Shown: in pieces, positions 46,021 to 58,636 of the stretch | How the letters are laid out: the number at the start of each line of letters is the position of its first letter | How positions within the stretch are numbered: the stretch's first letter is position 1 | Assembly (NCBI RefSeq): GCF_004379255.2 | Contig: NC_056047.1 | Span: forward strand, 15,266,293 to 15,330,292 | Source: Salvia splendens | Taxonomy: Eukaryota > Streptophyta > Magnoliopsida > Lamiales > Lamiaceae | DNA: 64,000 nucleotides | Reading direction: 5' to 3' | Program-made: the position numbers and the translations under genes | Notes under the pieces: model-generated | Seen by the model: the letters and a program-made list of their open reading frames with translations, nothing else | Told to the model about the DNA's origin: nothing | Database searches by the model: none

Positions 46021-49000
46021 TCACGAGTTCTCCATTGTGTCGGATATAATTCGCATTTGGTGAGGTCTCTCATCCTCGCCCTTTCGTCTCACAAACGCCC
46101 TCCTCCACCAAACTTCGAATCCCCTCTGGATATTTGGACAATCATCAGCTCCATTCAGAAATCTGTTGAACCACGAAACAAAAATTTCCTGCTGTAAGGC
46201 CATTGGCAAGGTTGATATGGTGTTGCTAAGACCATCCTCAATTGAATGCCGATCAAGACCCCTAGATGCCCTCCCCATCCATCTAAAATCCTCATAAAAG
46301 GGTACCAACCAAGTCTTTAAAAGCATGCACCTGGACTCTTTGCTGGCCAACAGCTCTCTCTTTCCGATTCCCACAAACAGCCTGGCCGTAACTCTGCTGA
46401 CTTCATATCTGTGTATCGGAGGCACTTTGGGATGTGCCTCGGATAATTCAGACTGTGAGGCCCATGTTATAAGGAAGTTTTCAGTAATCTGTCTATCAAT
46501 CATAATGTCGAGCAGCCAATGCAAATTATCCGCCTGCCTCGCTATCTGACCTATATCTTGCATGTCCCCATGTGCTGCCTGTAAGAAGTGACGAGAAAGT
46601 AATTTCAAGCACTCGTCAAAAGCAAAGTACATAGACTCCTTCCTCAAATCTTTCTGTGATGAATTTTCGCGCAGCAATTTGGTCACCAAATCTTTCATCT
46701 CTCTCCTAGCTTTCTCATCTTTCCCTTCGAGAACTACCTGCAACAGTTTGAGAAGCACTTCTTCGCTATTCTTTCCGTCGTCGAGCCCTGCTGCAGCATC
46801 TAAAGAAACTCTTTTCAAAACTTCCCCAGCTCCAACCCCTTCAAGTCGAAGCTCTGATAACAGGGAGGCCACCTTCTCCTCTTCGTCTTCAGCCCATGGA
46901 GCAGCTTCTAAGTATTCCAAGCATGATAGTACACCAGCATCAAACCCAATTGCCACTGACACCTATATGAGACCGACAGAAAAATTAAAGTTCACGTAGT
47001 TGTTAGCACTGTAAAAGCACAAAGATCCAGCGACCAAAAATGCTTTGAATTGATTGATAGAATATATTCATATCATTGAGGAGAGGCACATATGGAAATA
47101 TTATTCTCTTACATACTGTGAACAGCTAAAATATGTATGTGTTCACATGATCATCCCAGAAGCAAAATGAAGTACTTTTGAAGAATAGAATTCTGACTCG
47201 GGGTTCATTGGGTGGTATTATATATACAAAAAGCATGTATGCATCTTGTTCTAAGAAATTAAACAGTCAATAGCACAAATCATATTACATAAGCCCGATG
47301 AAATATTAAGTGTAAAAGCCAAGCCAAGCTAAGCCACGCCCTGACGCCAGTTTAAAGATGGAGCAAACCATACTCTGCCTTTCTTTTCTCATTTCTCTAA
47401 GGGCCAGATTTTGTGACAGCTATCTTTTCATCGGGAAGCCCGTCCAGAAAACAGTACAAAGGGGTACAAGTAAATTAGGTAACTATGACTTTAGTTGACT
47501 AAAGTTACTTAGGTAGGTTGGCAGCTGGTACAGACCATATTACCAATAAAAATATTTCCCCATATTTGATAAGTCAAGATAATAAATGTAAGCATATGCA
47601 TAGGTATTACTTTTAACAATATTCTAACATAATAGGATGAATTCAATGAGAAGATGATATTGATAAATTACTAGCCAAAGGATCCCCATATACTTACAAT
47701 CACAATTCAGACATTTCTGGATTAAGATGGTGTGCAATTAATCAGATATATTATTTATTTAGAGGACTAAACAAAGAAGATACTCATGCAAGTTAGTCGT
47801 ATTTAGTTGAAATGTGTATCAAAATTTGAATACCAGTCCATTCAATTATTCTATACATATGGAAAGTCTATATTCCATAGATATGGAACCTTTCTAGATA
47901 TTTATTTGGGCTGGCAATAAAAATATTTTGGTTTGTTAGTGTCAATCAGAAACTGAAATGGGCCGTGGCCAAGTGGTAAGGTAACGTAACAGGTTTTGGT
48001 CCTGCCATTTGGAGGTTCAAATCCTTTCATGCCATCATGGAATCAATTATCTATTATTCGCAATAACCATATCATAATATAAAAAGAAGGCGGGGGATAT
48101 ATTTTCTACCAGTTGGATGCATACTTAATATGTAGCTTGCAAGTAATATGGCACAAGTGATCATTTTATAGTACAGACATGAGAAGAATGTTCAGATCAA
48201 GTCTTGGGTATCTTTGCTAGTCAGTTGAAGCTTTAAAGCTTTCCAAAAGTTTGTGATCTCTTAGCATATTTTGTTGGAGTATGTTGATCAGACACATGTA
48301 CCAGCAGAAGTGTATATTCTCATTTATCACATGTCGTAAAACAAGAAGGTATGTTGTGATCATAGTAGTAGGTCGGTCCATCTTTAAAATCCTTACAAGG
48401 ATCCCTGTCATTTGTAAATCCTCAGCTAAGGGCCATTAGCACATAAAATGAGTATGTCTTCTGTTCCGTAGTTTGTGAGGGTAGTATATCAAAGGCTATA
48501 AGAAGTCCTTTCTTAGCTGCCTCTAAGCCTCTCCTGGTCAATATGCCAATTACATATTCCACAACCCTATTCAAAATTGAATGCTTGAGAAAGGCATAAC
48601 GAACACAATCCAGATGTATACCCCTCTAATTTGTCACAATTTACAATACCAATAAGCCACATTGTCATTCATGCATCATTAAGATTGGACAGGATAAAGA
48701 TCTAGCCCTATGTTTTTACATGCTCATCCTGTCATCTTAATTAACTAACCAACGACAACATTACTTCACCTCCTACACACCTAACACATTTTCTACATTT
48801 GCAGCTCTTGAATATAAACAAACACACACAAATTAGGTAAAAACAGTTATGCACAGAGTAAAAATCAAGATAATTGATGTGCATTGCGAGATTACCCTAA
48901 GTATACCGAGCACCCGCTGCACATCCTCCTTCATCAACTTCCTCCTCAAGTCTTTAGAATACATAAGCCTCAGAGTCTCAATGTAAACCTCAATATCATC

Positions 49001-49648
49001 ACAATCGGCAATCTCCACATTGTACGGAACCCAGCTCCCCTGCTGCTTAACCCAGCTCTCATTCAACTTTAACGCGAAAAAACGACTGTGAACCACAAGG
49101 ATCTGCCTGTGAACCCTAATCGAGACACTCACACCGTCCTTGGAGCTCAAAGTGAGCATCACATCGCTCGAGGCCGCGTCATTGAACTGATTCCCAGGGC
49201 TCCTCGACGCCAGTAGATCCAGCAGCCGCTGCTGCATCAGCGCCTGCTTATCCACATTCGCAACGAGCCTCGCGCCCTGCTGATTTTTAACCGCAGCGGC
49301 GCCGTTCTCGAAGGCGGTAGGCGGCGCCCTAGGCAGGCTGTCCGGCTCATTCGCCATCATCTCGAAAAGCGTCGGACTCGAACGGGTTTTATCCTGCGGC
49401 GGCGGAGGCGGAGGCGGAGACATTGGGTTGAGGAGGCCGGCGGTGAGCGCGGAGTTGAATTTGCTGAGGGATGAGGGGAAGCCGTCGCCGGCGCCGTAGG
49501 GTCCCATCGCGGGGCGGATCTGAGGCGGATTGGGGTCGGGGGAGGTGGCAATGTGAGGGTCGGTGGTGGTCTCGCGGCAGCGGCAGCGGCGGCGTTTGAA
49601 CTTGAGGATTTGGGAGTGGGAGTTGAGGTGAGTGGTGGTGGCTGCCAT
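46021..49648 (-). CDS. BTB/POZ domain protein, At1g63850-like, 564 aa
   Basis: Two exons on the minus strand, 49648-48896 and 46962-46021, are separated by a 1933-bp GT-AG intron (CTTAGG|GTAATC and TATAG|GTGTCAG) in phase 0. The first 150 residues hold a basic [10 protein letters not shown] patch and a proline run. The BTB/POZ domain covers about 159-240 ([12 protein letters not shown] ... [16 protein letters not shown]). A helical C-terminal domain follows ([20 protein letters not shown]) and continues to the end, as in plant BTB proteins of the At1g63850/At5g60050 group. BTB proteins often act as substrate adaptors for CUL3 ubiquitin ligases; for this subgroup that is inference. The start is the first ATG in frame. 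The long intron contains a SINE-like sequence. The gene looks intact. Confidence 0.92.
47958..48090 (+). mobile_element. tRNA-derived SINE-like sequence in the BTB intron
   Basis: A box-like TGGCCAAGTGG (47966-47976) and B box-like GGTTCAAATCC (48014-48024) have the spacing of a tRNA promoter. CAGG and CCTG frame a 7-base loop between them. The acceptor stem is absent, so it is not a working tRNA gene. The 3' limit is a guess. Confidence 0.4.
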
Positions 49649-49817
49649 ATTAATGTGTGTTTATTGGAGTAAATTTGGGGGTAAAATTTTGTCTGGTAGC
49701 ACAGCAGCATTGGCAACAGCGTAGGAAATTCAGATGGCGATTGCTTCAATGCCTGGGATTGGATTACGCCATCGAATGTTATTTTTCACTGAAAAACAAA
49801 GTGGATTTATCAATTAT

Positions 49818-49846
49818 GGCCTGGCCTGGCCTGGCCTGGCCTGGGG
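49818..49846. repeat. (GGCCT)n pentamer repeat
   Basis: About five GGCCT units lie about 170 bases upstream of the BTB gene start. Confidence 0.9.
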
Positions 49847-51040
49847 ATTCTTCTTTTTTGAATTTTTATTGCAGTGCAGGATATTAGTAGTATTCAGTTT
49901 CAAATGTGTAATTTGTTTTAGACTAGGCTTCATTTGCTTTGACAATATTACATTTCTATTAAATCATTTAATTTAAAATTGATCACAACTTACTCCTTGT
50001 ACATTTGTGATATTGAAATAAAGACATTAGAAAATAGTAGGTCGCATGATTAGAGAATAGTGATAGCCCACAAACACTTAAGCAACTGGGCTTATTTGCG
50101 CCAACTTTGAATTTTGGATTGGATGTTTGATTCCAATCGAGTAAGGTCATATGAATATCCAAACAAAAATGAAATCCAAATGGAGTACTGTATTAAACAC
50201 ACACAACCAAATCTCATTTCATTACATGAATGTATAAATATATACCCCACACCAATCGGTTCCGAGTTGGTTGGTCCACGAACTATTCGATCAATCAAAC
50301 TAGATAAATCCACCTTAAATCATGCCTTCTTTACCTGCAATCATTTTTGTATCAATAAGTTTATATCAATCTCAAATTCTTAGTCCTCTAGTTTCAGTTA
50401 TATATTTATACTATTATTCTTCACCTATTATAATAATACTAATAAATTTGTATTACTCCTTCCTTCCGCCACTAAAAATAAAAATGCAAATTTTAGTGTG
50501 AATTGGTAAAACATGAAAAATAAAAAGAAAAAAAAAATAATACTCCTATTAGTTAAAAATGAGATCCACATTATTAGTATTGCAATGTGTAATGAAATTT
50601 TTTTCAAGAATAGAAGTGAATTAATTTTAATGAGTGAAATAAAATGACAAGAGACTACCTACTGAAAGCGGATAATGTAATTACATAACTAAAAACTGAT
50701 ATTGCCATACAAGAAGTAGACACTCCATGTATATGGACATGGATCGAACCATTAGCGGACACACATATGCTCAAGGAGGAGCTTATGCCCTTTAAACTAC
50801 ATTTTATATTTTATTTTTTTAGTTATATAATATTATGATTTTGTTTGTATTTTATGTAAATTAATGTCTGAAAGTGTCTATAAAAAACAAAATATAAGAA
50901 AATTATTATCTCATACAAACTTTAGAATATATAGCCCTATGATAACAATTTTCTGTGTGAGACCCTGGATTAAACCCCTTATCAGACTTAAGAGACGAGA
51001 TTCTAAACCATCGTGTCAATGTAGGTTGTAAAAACTCATA

Positions 51041-51260
51041 CTCCGTCCGTCCCACAACAGAAGTCACATTTTATGCGGGCACGAGTTTTAAGAAATGTAA
51101 AGAATATTGTGTTGGAAAACTTAGTGGAATATGAGATCCATTTTTTATATTAGTTTTATAATAAAATGTGAGTGAATTGATTTATTGGAATGTAGAACTT
51201 ACTAACCATTAATTAATGATAAAAGTGAAATATGAGTTTTATTGTGAGGATTGAAGGAAT
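51041..51260. mobile_element. Worn Stowaway-like MITE
   Basis: The left end reads CTCCGTCCGTCCC after TA and is followed by CACATTTTATGCGGGCACGA, as in Stowaway arms. The right end is only faintly visible near GGATTGAAGGAATA. Confidence 0.45.
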
Positions 51261-52130
51261 ATTTTAATATAGTAGTATTAATATTTGACAGTAAAAGTGG
51301 TTTATTTATCTCCAATATTTGTTGATTGATTGTATACATACATATTGATCCGCCGTCCATCACCTTACACATTTTAATTGATTCATTGAGGTGGATTTGG
51401 ATTTAGATTTAGATTTAGATTGTGATTGGTATGTATGAGTAATGTGGGTGATGAGTGTGTCAACGTGCAGAAAAGGATGTTGAAAATAAGAAGTTCTGTT
51501 ATTTACAGTAAACCCCACCATTAAGAATAAAGCAGATAAAAAGGCAAAATGATTGAAACCAAACGAAAACAAAAAACTAGATAGGCCCCAATGTCTTTGG
51601 CATGGTCTCACATACATCCACTCTCTACCCACATTTCACTTTCACGTGCTTTTCTTAATATTTCCAATTTCTTTCATTAACAGACTTACTACAACTAACC
51701 AAATTATAAAAACAATAGTAGCATATAATAGTTGTGTGCATATCAAATGAGCAATTTATATAAGAAGTACATAAGCAACTCAATTAGTAAAATATTTATC
51801 CTCTTATCGTTAAATTAGAGCTTCAAATCATCTTGTGTATAAAATTTAAAACGAAATCATGATACTTCAATAGTTAATTCGTTCATTTATTGAGATCAAA
51901 TCATTTTCCATCAAAATAGACTATAATAATTTATTTATTATATTAGGTATTGCAAATATTAGTCTGTAGTTCGTTTTGCTCCTAATGATAGATGAAGTTC
52001 AGAAATATGGAGTACCAAATAATAGTAATAATTTGTACAAATCTTTTGTGTAACTATATGGATGTAAGTAAAATATTGTATGTAGAAATCATAACGGGGG
52101 GAGCATCTAATTATTTATTGTATTAATTTG

Positions 52131-52198
52131 TAACTTTCTAATTTGATTTTTTTTTTAACTTTCTAATTTGATTTTTTTTTAACTTTCTAATTTGATTG
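52131..52198. repeat. 25-bp tandem repeat, about 2.7 copies
   Basis: TAACTTTCTAATTTGA followed by a T-run repeats at 52131, 52156 and 52180. Confidence 0.9.
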
Positions 52199-53001
52199 TA
52201 TGAGTATTAAATGTAGTGAAAGTTCCAATTAAAGCTTTGATGGCAATGTCAATAGAGATGCAAATAGTGCCAAGATTGGGGAAAATGATGAGCCACTAGG
52301 TTTGTTTGCAATTGCCACACCTGTTGTTTTCTCTCCAATCCCTTTATTCCCCAATCTTCTTAGATTTATTTCATACTTTGCTACTATCTATTGTCTCCAC
52401 ATTTGCTTTGTCTTATGGCCCTCCATGTGAAAATCTTTGTTTTGTATCGTATCTCATTTTATATTTTATTTTATTAATAGATTGTGTACATCTGCCATAT
52501 ATATAGTTTAATTAGAAAATGCAAGATATACATTGACAACAAATAGTTACCATTAGGAACCCATGACCTAGGCCTCCATATGAAATGAGTAGATGGTGTA
52601 TATTTTTTTGCATGTTGGGTTAATGGTATAGTGGTTAATGTTTAAGATTAAAATAAATGATGTATATTTAACGACTGAAGATTAAATTAAAATTGTTCAT
52701 TGCCAATATAAAAAAGTGTAACTTTTAAGCTCGAAATCACTATTATGAAATGTTTTCGAAAGCAGAACGATGAGATGAATGATATTGTCGTAATGTATCT
52801 CCTTTTTTTGCATTAAAGGAATGATCTAAAATGGTTCTTCTTTGATGATTTCTATCTTATGACCCCAAAATTTCTCGATTTAGACCTTAATATTTAAGTA
52901 ATTAGTATTTTGTTTTATTTGTTTCAAGGTTTTGAATTTTTTTCAAAGTAGGATTCATTTTAAGTTTAAATAATTTTTTTTCACGTTTTATGAGATATTA
53001 A

Positions 53002-53466
53002 TTCATATTATTACTCAGTTTTCAATAAATTTTGGTCACTGTTGAAGAGTGTGTCATGCATTTCATATAGATAGACACGCTATACTAACTTCTCAGTTCA
53101 TATTATTACTCAGTTTTCAATAAATTTTGGTCACATAGGAAGAGTGTGTCCAGGCCCGGCCCTGGGGGGTCGAGCAGTGCCCCCGCCCCGGGCCCCCAAA
53201 ACGTTGGGGCCTCCAAAATCCAAATACATACATGAGTATATACATGCTACTAGAAGAAACTTTTAAGGTAATAATATAAATTGTATGCTATAAATATTGT
53301 CTTGGATGTATTGAAGTGTTTTATTACTACTGTTGTTATTGTTACTATTAGTTTATAGTATTATTATGGGGCCCCTCTTTTAGTTCCGCCCCGGGCCAAT
53401 AAAAACTCAGGACCGGGCCTGAGTGTGTCATGCATTTCGTATAGATAGACACACTATACTAACTTC
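53002..53466. repeat. 95-bp tandem duplication, second unit split by a MITE
   Basis: Unit 1 is 53002-53096. Unit 2 starts at 53097, stops at 53150 and resumes at 53430-53466 after a hAT-like insertion. The units share TTCATATTATTACTCAG, ATAAATTTTGGTCAC, AGTGTGTCATGCATTTC and TATAGATAGACAC. Confidence 0.88.
53151..53421. mobile_element. hAT-type MITE (271 bp)
   Basis: Inverted ends CAGGCCCGGCCC and (read inward from the right) CAGGCCCGGTCC are flanked by an exact 8-bp duplication AGTGTGTC (53143-53150 and 53422-53429). An 8-bp target and CAGG-type ends are typical of hAT elements. The unsplit unit at 53002-53096 shows the empty site. Confidence 0.9.
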
Positions 53467-54381
53467 CAATTAATTAGTATCTAAACGCATGATTTAGTCC
53501 GTCCATCAATAATCGTCACTTTTTCTCCCCGTTGAGCTTATGTAATCCAATTTTACTGCCCTAACACATTTACAATCTACATATGCCATAATATAATTGA
53601 AACCTTCCAAAAAAAGAATGATTGGTATAGACAAGTAGATCCTCGGCATGACAATGAATTCGTATTCGAAATCCAGCTTTGTCTATATGGTTTTATGTTC
53701 TACACTTGGCATGTATCATTGCAAAAATAATAATGGAGAAATAAGATATAATTTTCTTAAGAATAAATATATCAATTAGTCTAAAAAGGTATAATTGGTG
53801 GAAATTAAAAATAGATGCCATCAGGATATTTGCTATCCACATTACTTTTCTCTCTTTTGGTTCTTGCACACCATGATTGCTACTCAACAATTATTTGCTA
53901 CTCCTTTTTATTCTTGCTTTCCTTTAATTTTTTCCCAGTCTCTTTCTTCTTAGAATGGACTAGCTTATGCCATTTCCCCCTTTTGTTTATCTTTTGCCTG
54001 TGGGAAAAGTTTAATTTGTTATAAAACCAAGATATTGTTGAATAATCTAATGCGATCATGATAATAAAATCATCATATATACATTTGTTTAGCATAAAAG
54101 GTAATCTTGACCAAGAGTATCTTCTTACATCTTCTTTGAATGGTCTCATTGCTAATTTATTTCATATTGATTTCTTTTGTATTTATCTCCAAATCATCAC
54201 TTCAGATTATATCATATAAATATAGGCAGGAGACATAAAATACATACCTCATATTAATTATGCTATGATTGTATCATTAGAGATCCATGATGCATGCCTT
54301 TATGTTATTCATGTGAGATCAAAGGCGCTTCACTTAATACAGTAGGAATATCTTTATACATACAATACACATGCATACAAC

Positions 54382-54387
<6 letters not shown>
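53467..54387. other. Intergenic, AT-rich
   Basis: No supported gene or repeat with clear ends was found. Confidence 0.55.

Positions 54388-54458
<71 letters not shown>
54388..54458. repeat. (TA)n microsatellite
   Basis: About 35 TA units run directly into the end of the MITE at 54459. A shorter TA tract follows that MITE at 54748-54769. Confidence 0.93.
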
Positions 54459-54462
<4 letters not shown>

Positions 54463-54747
54463 TTTGATCTATGCAAAACTGGATTTAAATACAGAAACGC
54501 AGAACAATATCATAATTAGGGCACTTTTAGGTCATAATTAGGTAATTTGTAAGTCATGCTAACAAAGCATGACCTAAAACGATCTTAGTATGACATTAAA
54601 TCCAAATATTATAATACGACCTAAAATTGCTTAATTATGACCTTCCGTGTTTTTGGTTAATTATTGACCATTAGATCATCTAATCCTAGGGCTGAGATTT
54701 GGTCTGCATTTCTGGATTTAAACACATACTTATTTTGATCATCTCCC
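54459..54747. mobile_element. MITE embedded in a (TA)n tract (289 bp)
   Basis: The left end GGGTTTTGATC ... GGATTTAAATACAGAAA and the inward-read right end GGGAGATGATCAAAATAAG ... TTTAAATCCAGAAATGCAG are inverted repeats of about 50 bases. TA repeats flank both sides. It contains the palindrome-like pair AAGTCATGCTAAC / AAAGCATGACCT. The superfamily is uncertain; rice Micron elements likewise lie in (TA)n tracts. Confidence 0.65.
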
Positions 54748-55123
54748 TATATATATATATATATATATAGAATTGTATTCAAATCCTTTTCACCTAATAA
54801 ATCCTTTATCCTTCTTAATCTCCACCGTCGATTTGCACTGATCTAGCGGTTCACATATTAAGCTGAAACATTAAAATTTAAATCATGTTAACCGTGTAAA
54901 GGGCACAATAGGAAATAACAAATGGAGTTGGTTATGGTATGTCCCATGATTTTCTCATTTCACGATTTTTGCAATTTGTCAAATTATTCCCCTCAGATTT
55001 TCGCCCAATCTAGTCTCCATTTTTGCTGGTTTATTTTTTTGAGTCGACGGTACTTTGTGAAATCGTCCTTTCTCACATTCAATCGCACACAGATTTTCAT
55101 TTTTCAAGTTTGTTCGGTTGCCA

Positions 55124-58027
55124 ATGGAAGAAGGTAAGTCAAAAAAATTTCTCCATGTTTATTGTTTTTGGTGTTTTACTTTTCTTATCGAAGTCCAGTC
55201 GCACTACCCGATGTTAGTAGATCATGAAATTTGTGTTTGATGTTGGCGTGCCTTTTACTGTTTTATCGAAATATGATGGACCGGTCACGAGTATGTGGTG
55301 GCAATGGTGCATTCAGAATACTAGGTGACATCGTCCTTCAATAATTACCCCAGGGAAGCCGATAGTAATAGTAGTATTTGACTACAGGCAATAGTAGTGT
55401 TATATTCTATTAGATTGAAAACATGTATTTATTTCCATGAATTACAGCCATCCCTATAGTGTTTGTGTTAATGTTGACGTAGTAATTGGACAAAATTATA
55501 CATGCAATGTATCATTATTACTATAAAATGTATTCATTTTGTGCGGTAATGTAGCATATATCTCTTATAATGCATCTTTTGCTTAACCTACCAAATGTCA
55601 TACTGTTTCGTGTTCACACGCAGTTAGGGTTGTGCCTGCCTGTTCTGATCAATTAAAGCCTGTTGTTGGTCAGAGGTTCCAATCATTAGAGTTTGCAATC
55701 GCGTTTTATGATGTGTATGCTAGGGCCGTTGGGTTTGACACGCGCAAACAAGGTGTGAGGAAGGTGGACGAAGTTACAACGTGGTATTACGTCGTATGCA
55801 ATAGGGAGGGCCATAAGAAGTCCATCGACGATGACCAGTTGAATGCACGTTCCGGTTTCTCAATGAAGCGCCGACGCTTATCGAAGAGATGTGGCTGTAA
55901 AGCTAGTATTTCCTTCAAGTATTTCTCTGATAATGGACATCCAGGTTATATGGTACATGATTTCAACGAGGTTCATAACCATGAGATGGTTGAGTCCGAG
56001 CAACAGCAGTTTATGACTGTGAACCGTCATTTGGATGACGTCCACCAGAAATTCATACTTGATTGTTCAAAAGCGAATATTGGACCCACATTGACATTTA
56101 AGGTATTGAAAGAAACTCTCGGTGGCTTTGACATCGTTGGTTGTACGGTCGGTGACATCAGGAATGCGTCACGCGACATTAAAGCATATGCGCATGGTTC
56201 GATGTGCAAATGGTATTGGACGACATGGCGAAAAAGAAAGAGATGTCTGAGTCGTACACATATCATTATGAGGTTAATGAAAACAACCAGTTGGTTGCGT
56301 TGTTTTGGTGTGACGGCTTAATGAGAAGGAATTACCATATGTTCGGTGACATTGTAGCCTTTGACACCACCTATAACACAAACAGGTATATATGGTTCTG
56401 CTATAGTAAGTGCATTATAAATACGTTTGCATTCATTATATTAGTATAACAGTTGCATTATGCAGATTAGATTTTCTGTTATTTGTTAATTATATCAAGT
56501 GCATTAAAAGTACATATTCGTACATTATGATTCCGTTATTGATTCATTATGTTTTCGTTGGATTAATTGGATGACACGCAAACGATTGTTTATGTAGGTA
56601 TTGCATGATATTCTGTCCTTTCACGGGAAAGGACAATCATGGAAGCCCTGTAACCTTTGCGGCTGGCTTGTTATGCAATGAGAAAACAGGGGCGTTCGGA
56701 TGGTTGTTTAGACGTTTTGTTGAATGCATGGGCATAGCACCAAAGATGATCGTGACAGATCAAGACAATGGAATGAGATCAGCCCTCGAAGAGGTTCTGG
56801 TTGGCATGCGTCACCGATGTTGTATGTGGCACATAATGCACAAGTTGTCCACCAAGATCCCAAATAGGTTGCTCAGGGATGAAGCTTTCAAGAAGGAATC
56901 AGTGCATGCGTTTGGTCTGATCTGCTTGAGCCTGACGAATTTGAAGAGGAGTGGAAAAGAGTGGTGGAAAGTCATGGGTTGGAAGACTTTGACTGGTTTA
57001 ACTCATTGTACGAACACAGGCATTTCTGGACACCGGCGTATTTTAGAGATTTTCCACTGGGTTCGATGATTAGGACAACATCCATTTCCGAATCGGAGAA
57101 CAGTTTCTACAAAAGATTTCTGAAGCCACGTGCGAACATAGCCGAGTTCTACACGAATTTCAACCATGCTGTTGAGTTTCAGCGTAACAGTAGGACGGCG
57201 TTAGACTACCACGATGCCACTGCTTTGCCCATTTTGGCGACTACATTGCCGTTTGAGAAACATGCTTCGACGCTTTACACGGATACGATGTTCAGGAAAA
57301 TACAGGAAGAAATCGTTGAGGGTAATGATAGATGTCGCGTGCTAGGATTTTCTTCGACTGAATTTGTTGACACCTACAAGCTTGGGGATAGCAATCGCAA
57401 ATCGTATTTGGTGACTCATGATAGGAGTGCTGAGTCATATTATTGCGAATGCAAACTATTTGGTAGGCATGGATATTTGTGCAGACATATTTCAGGAAAA
57501 TACCAGAAAAATACTGCCAAAGTAGATGGATGAAGACTCCGCTAGCCAAGGCGGTCCATGGGGATATTCATGATGACATTCCTACCAGATCTGTTGTTGA
57601 CGATAGGCAAGCAGTGTCAAAGCAAGGCATTTCTATGTTCTATGGTTTCCTCCGGCGGTTTGAGGAAGACATTGATTTGCTACGGGCATTTGTAGGCGGC
57701 GTTGAAGAACTTGGTAAATCTCTGCAAGCTGGGAATCCGACAACATCAGCAATTGAAAAAAGGCGAATGATTGAAGAGTTCTATGGCATGGTGTGGCCTG
57801 AAGTTGTGGAGGTTCATCCTCCATATGTGGTCAAGACCAAGGGGCATGCTAGCAGCTCAAAGAGCCGACTGATTTCGAAAAGGGAAAAGGCTCTAAAGGA
57901 TGCTAGTCGGCCTCAAAGACGGTGTAAGGCTTGCGATGAGATGGGCCACCATGACTCCAGAAATTGTCCTAGACTTAAAGAGATGGAGATGGAGAAAGAG
58001 TTGGGGAAGGGCAAGAGTACGATGTGA
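55124..58027 (+). pseudogene. FAR1-related MULE transposase, decayed
   Basis: A 10-nt first exon (55124-55133, ATG GAA GAA G) joins at 55624 after a 490-bp GT-AG intron to give MEEVRVVPACSDQ. A FAR1 DNA-binding domain follows (55650-56000, zinc-finger-like CGCKAS and HDFNEVHNHEMV). A second intron is 56386-56597 (AACAG|GTATAT, TGTAG|G). The MULE transposase domain shows FGDIVAFDTTYNTNR and VTDQDNGM with two catalytic Asp, and MWHIMHKL. A SWIM zinc finger (YYCECKLFGRHGYLCRHI) and a CX2CX4HX5C zinc knuckle near 57930 close the protein. Frame breaks lie at about 56201 (one missing G after GGTTC), about 56905, and at about 57490, where several codons after CRHI are lost. It binds and moves MULE DNA in intact relatives; this copy should be inactive. 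Domesticated FHY3/FAR1 proteins share the architecture. Confidence 0.88.
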
Positions 58028-58184
58028 TGTAATTTATGGATTTATGTAGCCGGCTTATTTTTCTTCTATGACTCTATATTATCTTATTCTTTTCGTTTGT
58101 GACATGTCTTTGTTGCATCAGAATTAACTAAACTCGGGAATTACAATTTTATTGAAAGACACTGTGCACATTAGCCCTCTGCAA

Positions 58185-58636
58185 TTTCATCTTGGCCAAG
58201 TACCTACAAATGTATTTATGGTTCCAAATAATGCTGTAATTTTAAACACATGATGAACTAAAATAACATAATAATGCATATGATAAGTACTTATATTCAG
58301 CACCAAGTACAGAAGACCCGTTATGAAAAAAAACATAATGCATTAAAAAGTCCCTCTAATGTAAATATCAAACCAAATAATGCACACAATATAATGAATG
58401 ATAAATGGAAAATTGGTTACCAATTTCATCTTTGCCCCAGCACCAACAAATGTATTTCTGGTTCCAAATAATGTTGTAATTTTAAACACATGATGAACTA
58501 AAATAACATAATAATGCATATGATAAGTACTTATATTCAGCACCGAGTACAGAAGACCCGTTATGGAAAAACATAATGCATTAAAAAGTACCTAAAATGT
58601 AAATATCAAACCAAATAATGCACACAATATAATGAT
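58185..58636. repeat. About 240-bp tandem duplication in MULE A
   Basis: 58185-58397 repeats at 58424-58636 with about 95 percent identity. Each unit contains several ATAATGCA-type motifs. It lies just downstream of the transposase stop. Confidence 0.88.

Larger units (their letters stand above)
49847..53001. other. Intergenic, AT-rich
   Basis: No supported gene. The first part is the distal 5' flank of the minus-strand BTB gene. A worn Stowaway-like element starts at CTCCGTCCGTCCC (51041) and may end near 51260. A GATTTA hexamer repeat is at about 51390-51420, and a 25-bp tandem repeat at 52131-52198. Confidence 0.6.

Noticed and set aside
47961..48030. Possible tRNA-Pro gene (loop TTTTGGT between CAGG and CCTG)
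   Set aside because: No 7-bp acceptor stem can be formed, so a SINE-like or pseudo-tRNA origin is more likely.
58185..58636. CRISPR-like array
   Set aside because: Two long units without short regular spacers in a plant genome; it is a simple tandem duplication.
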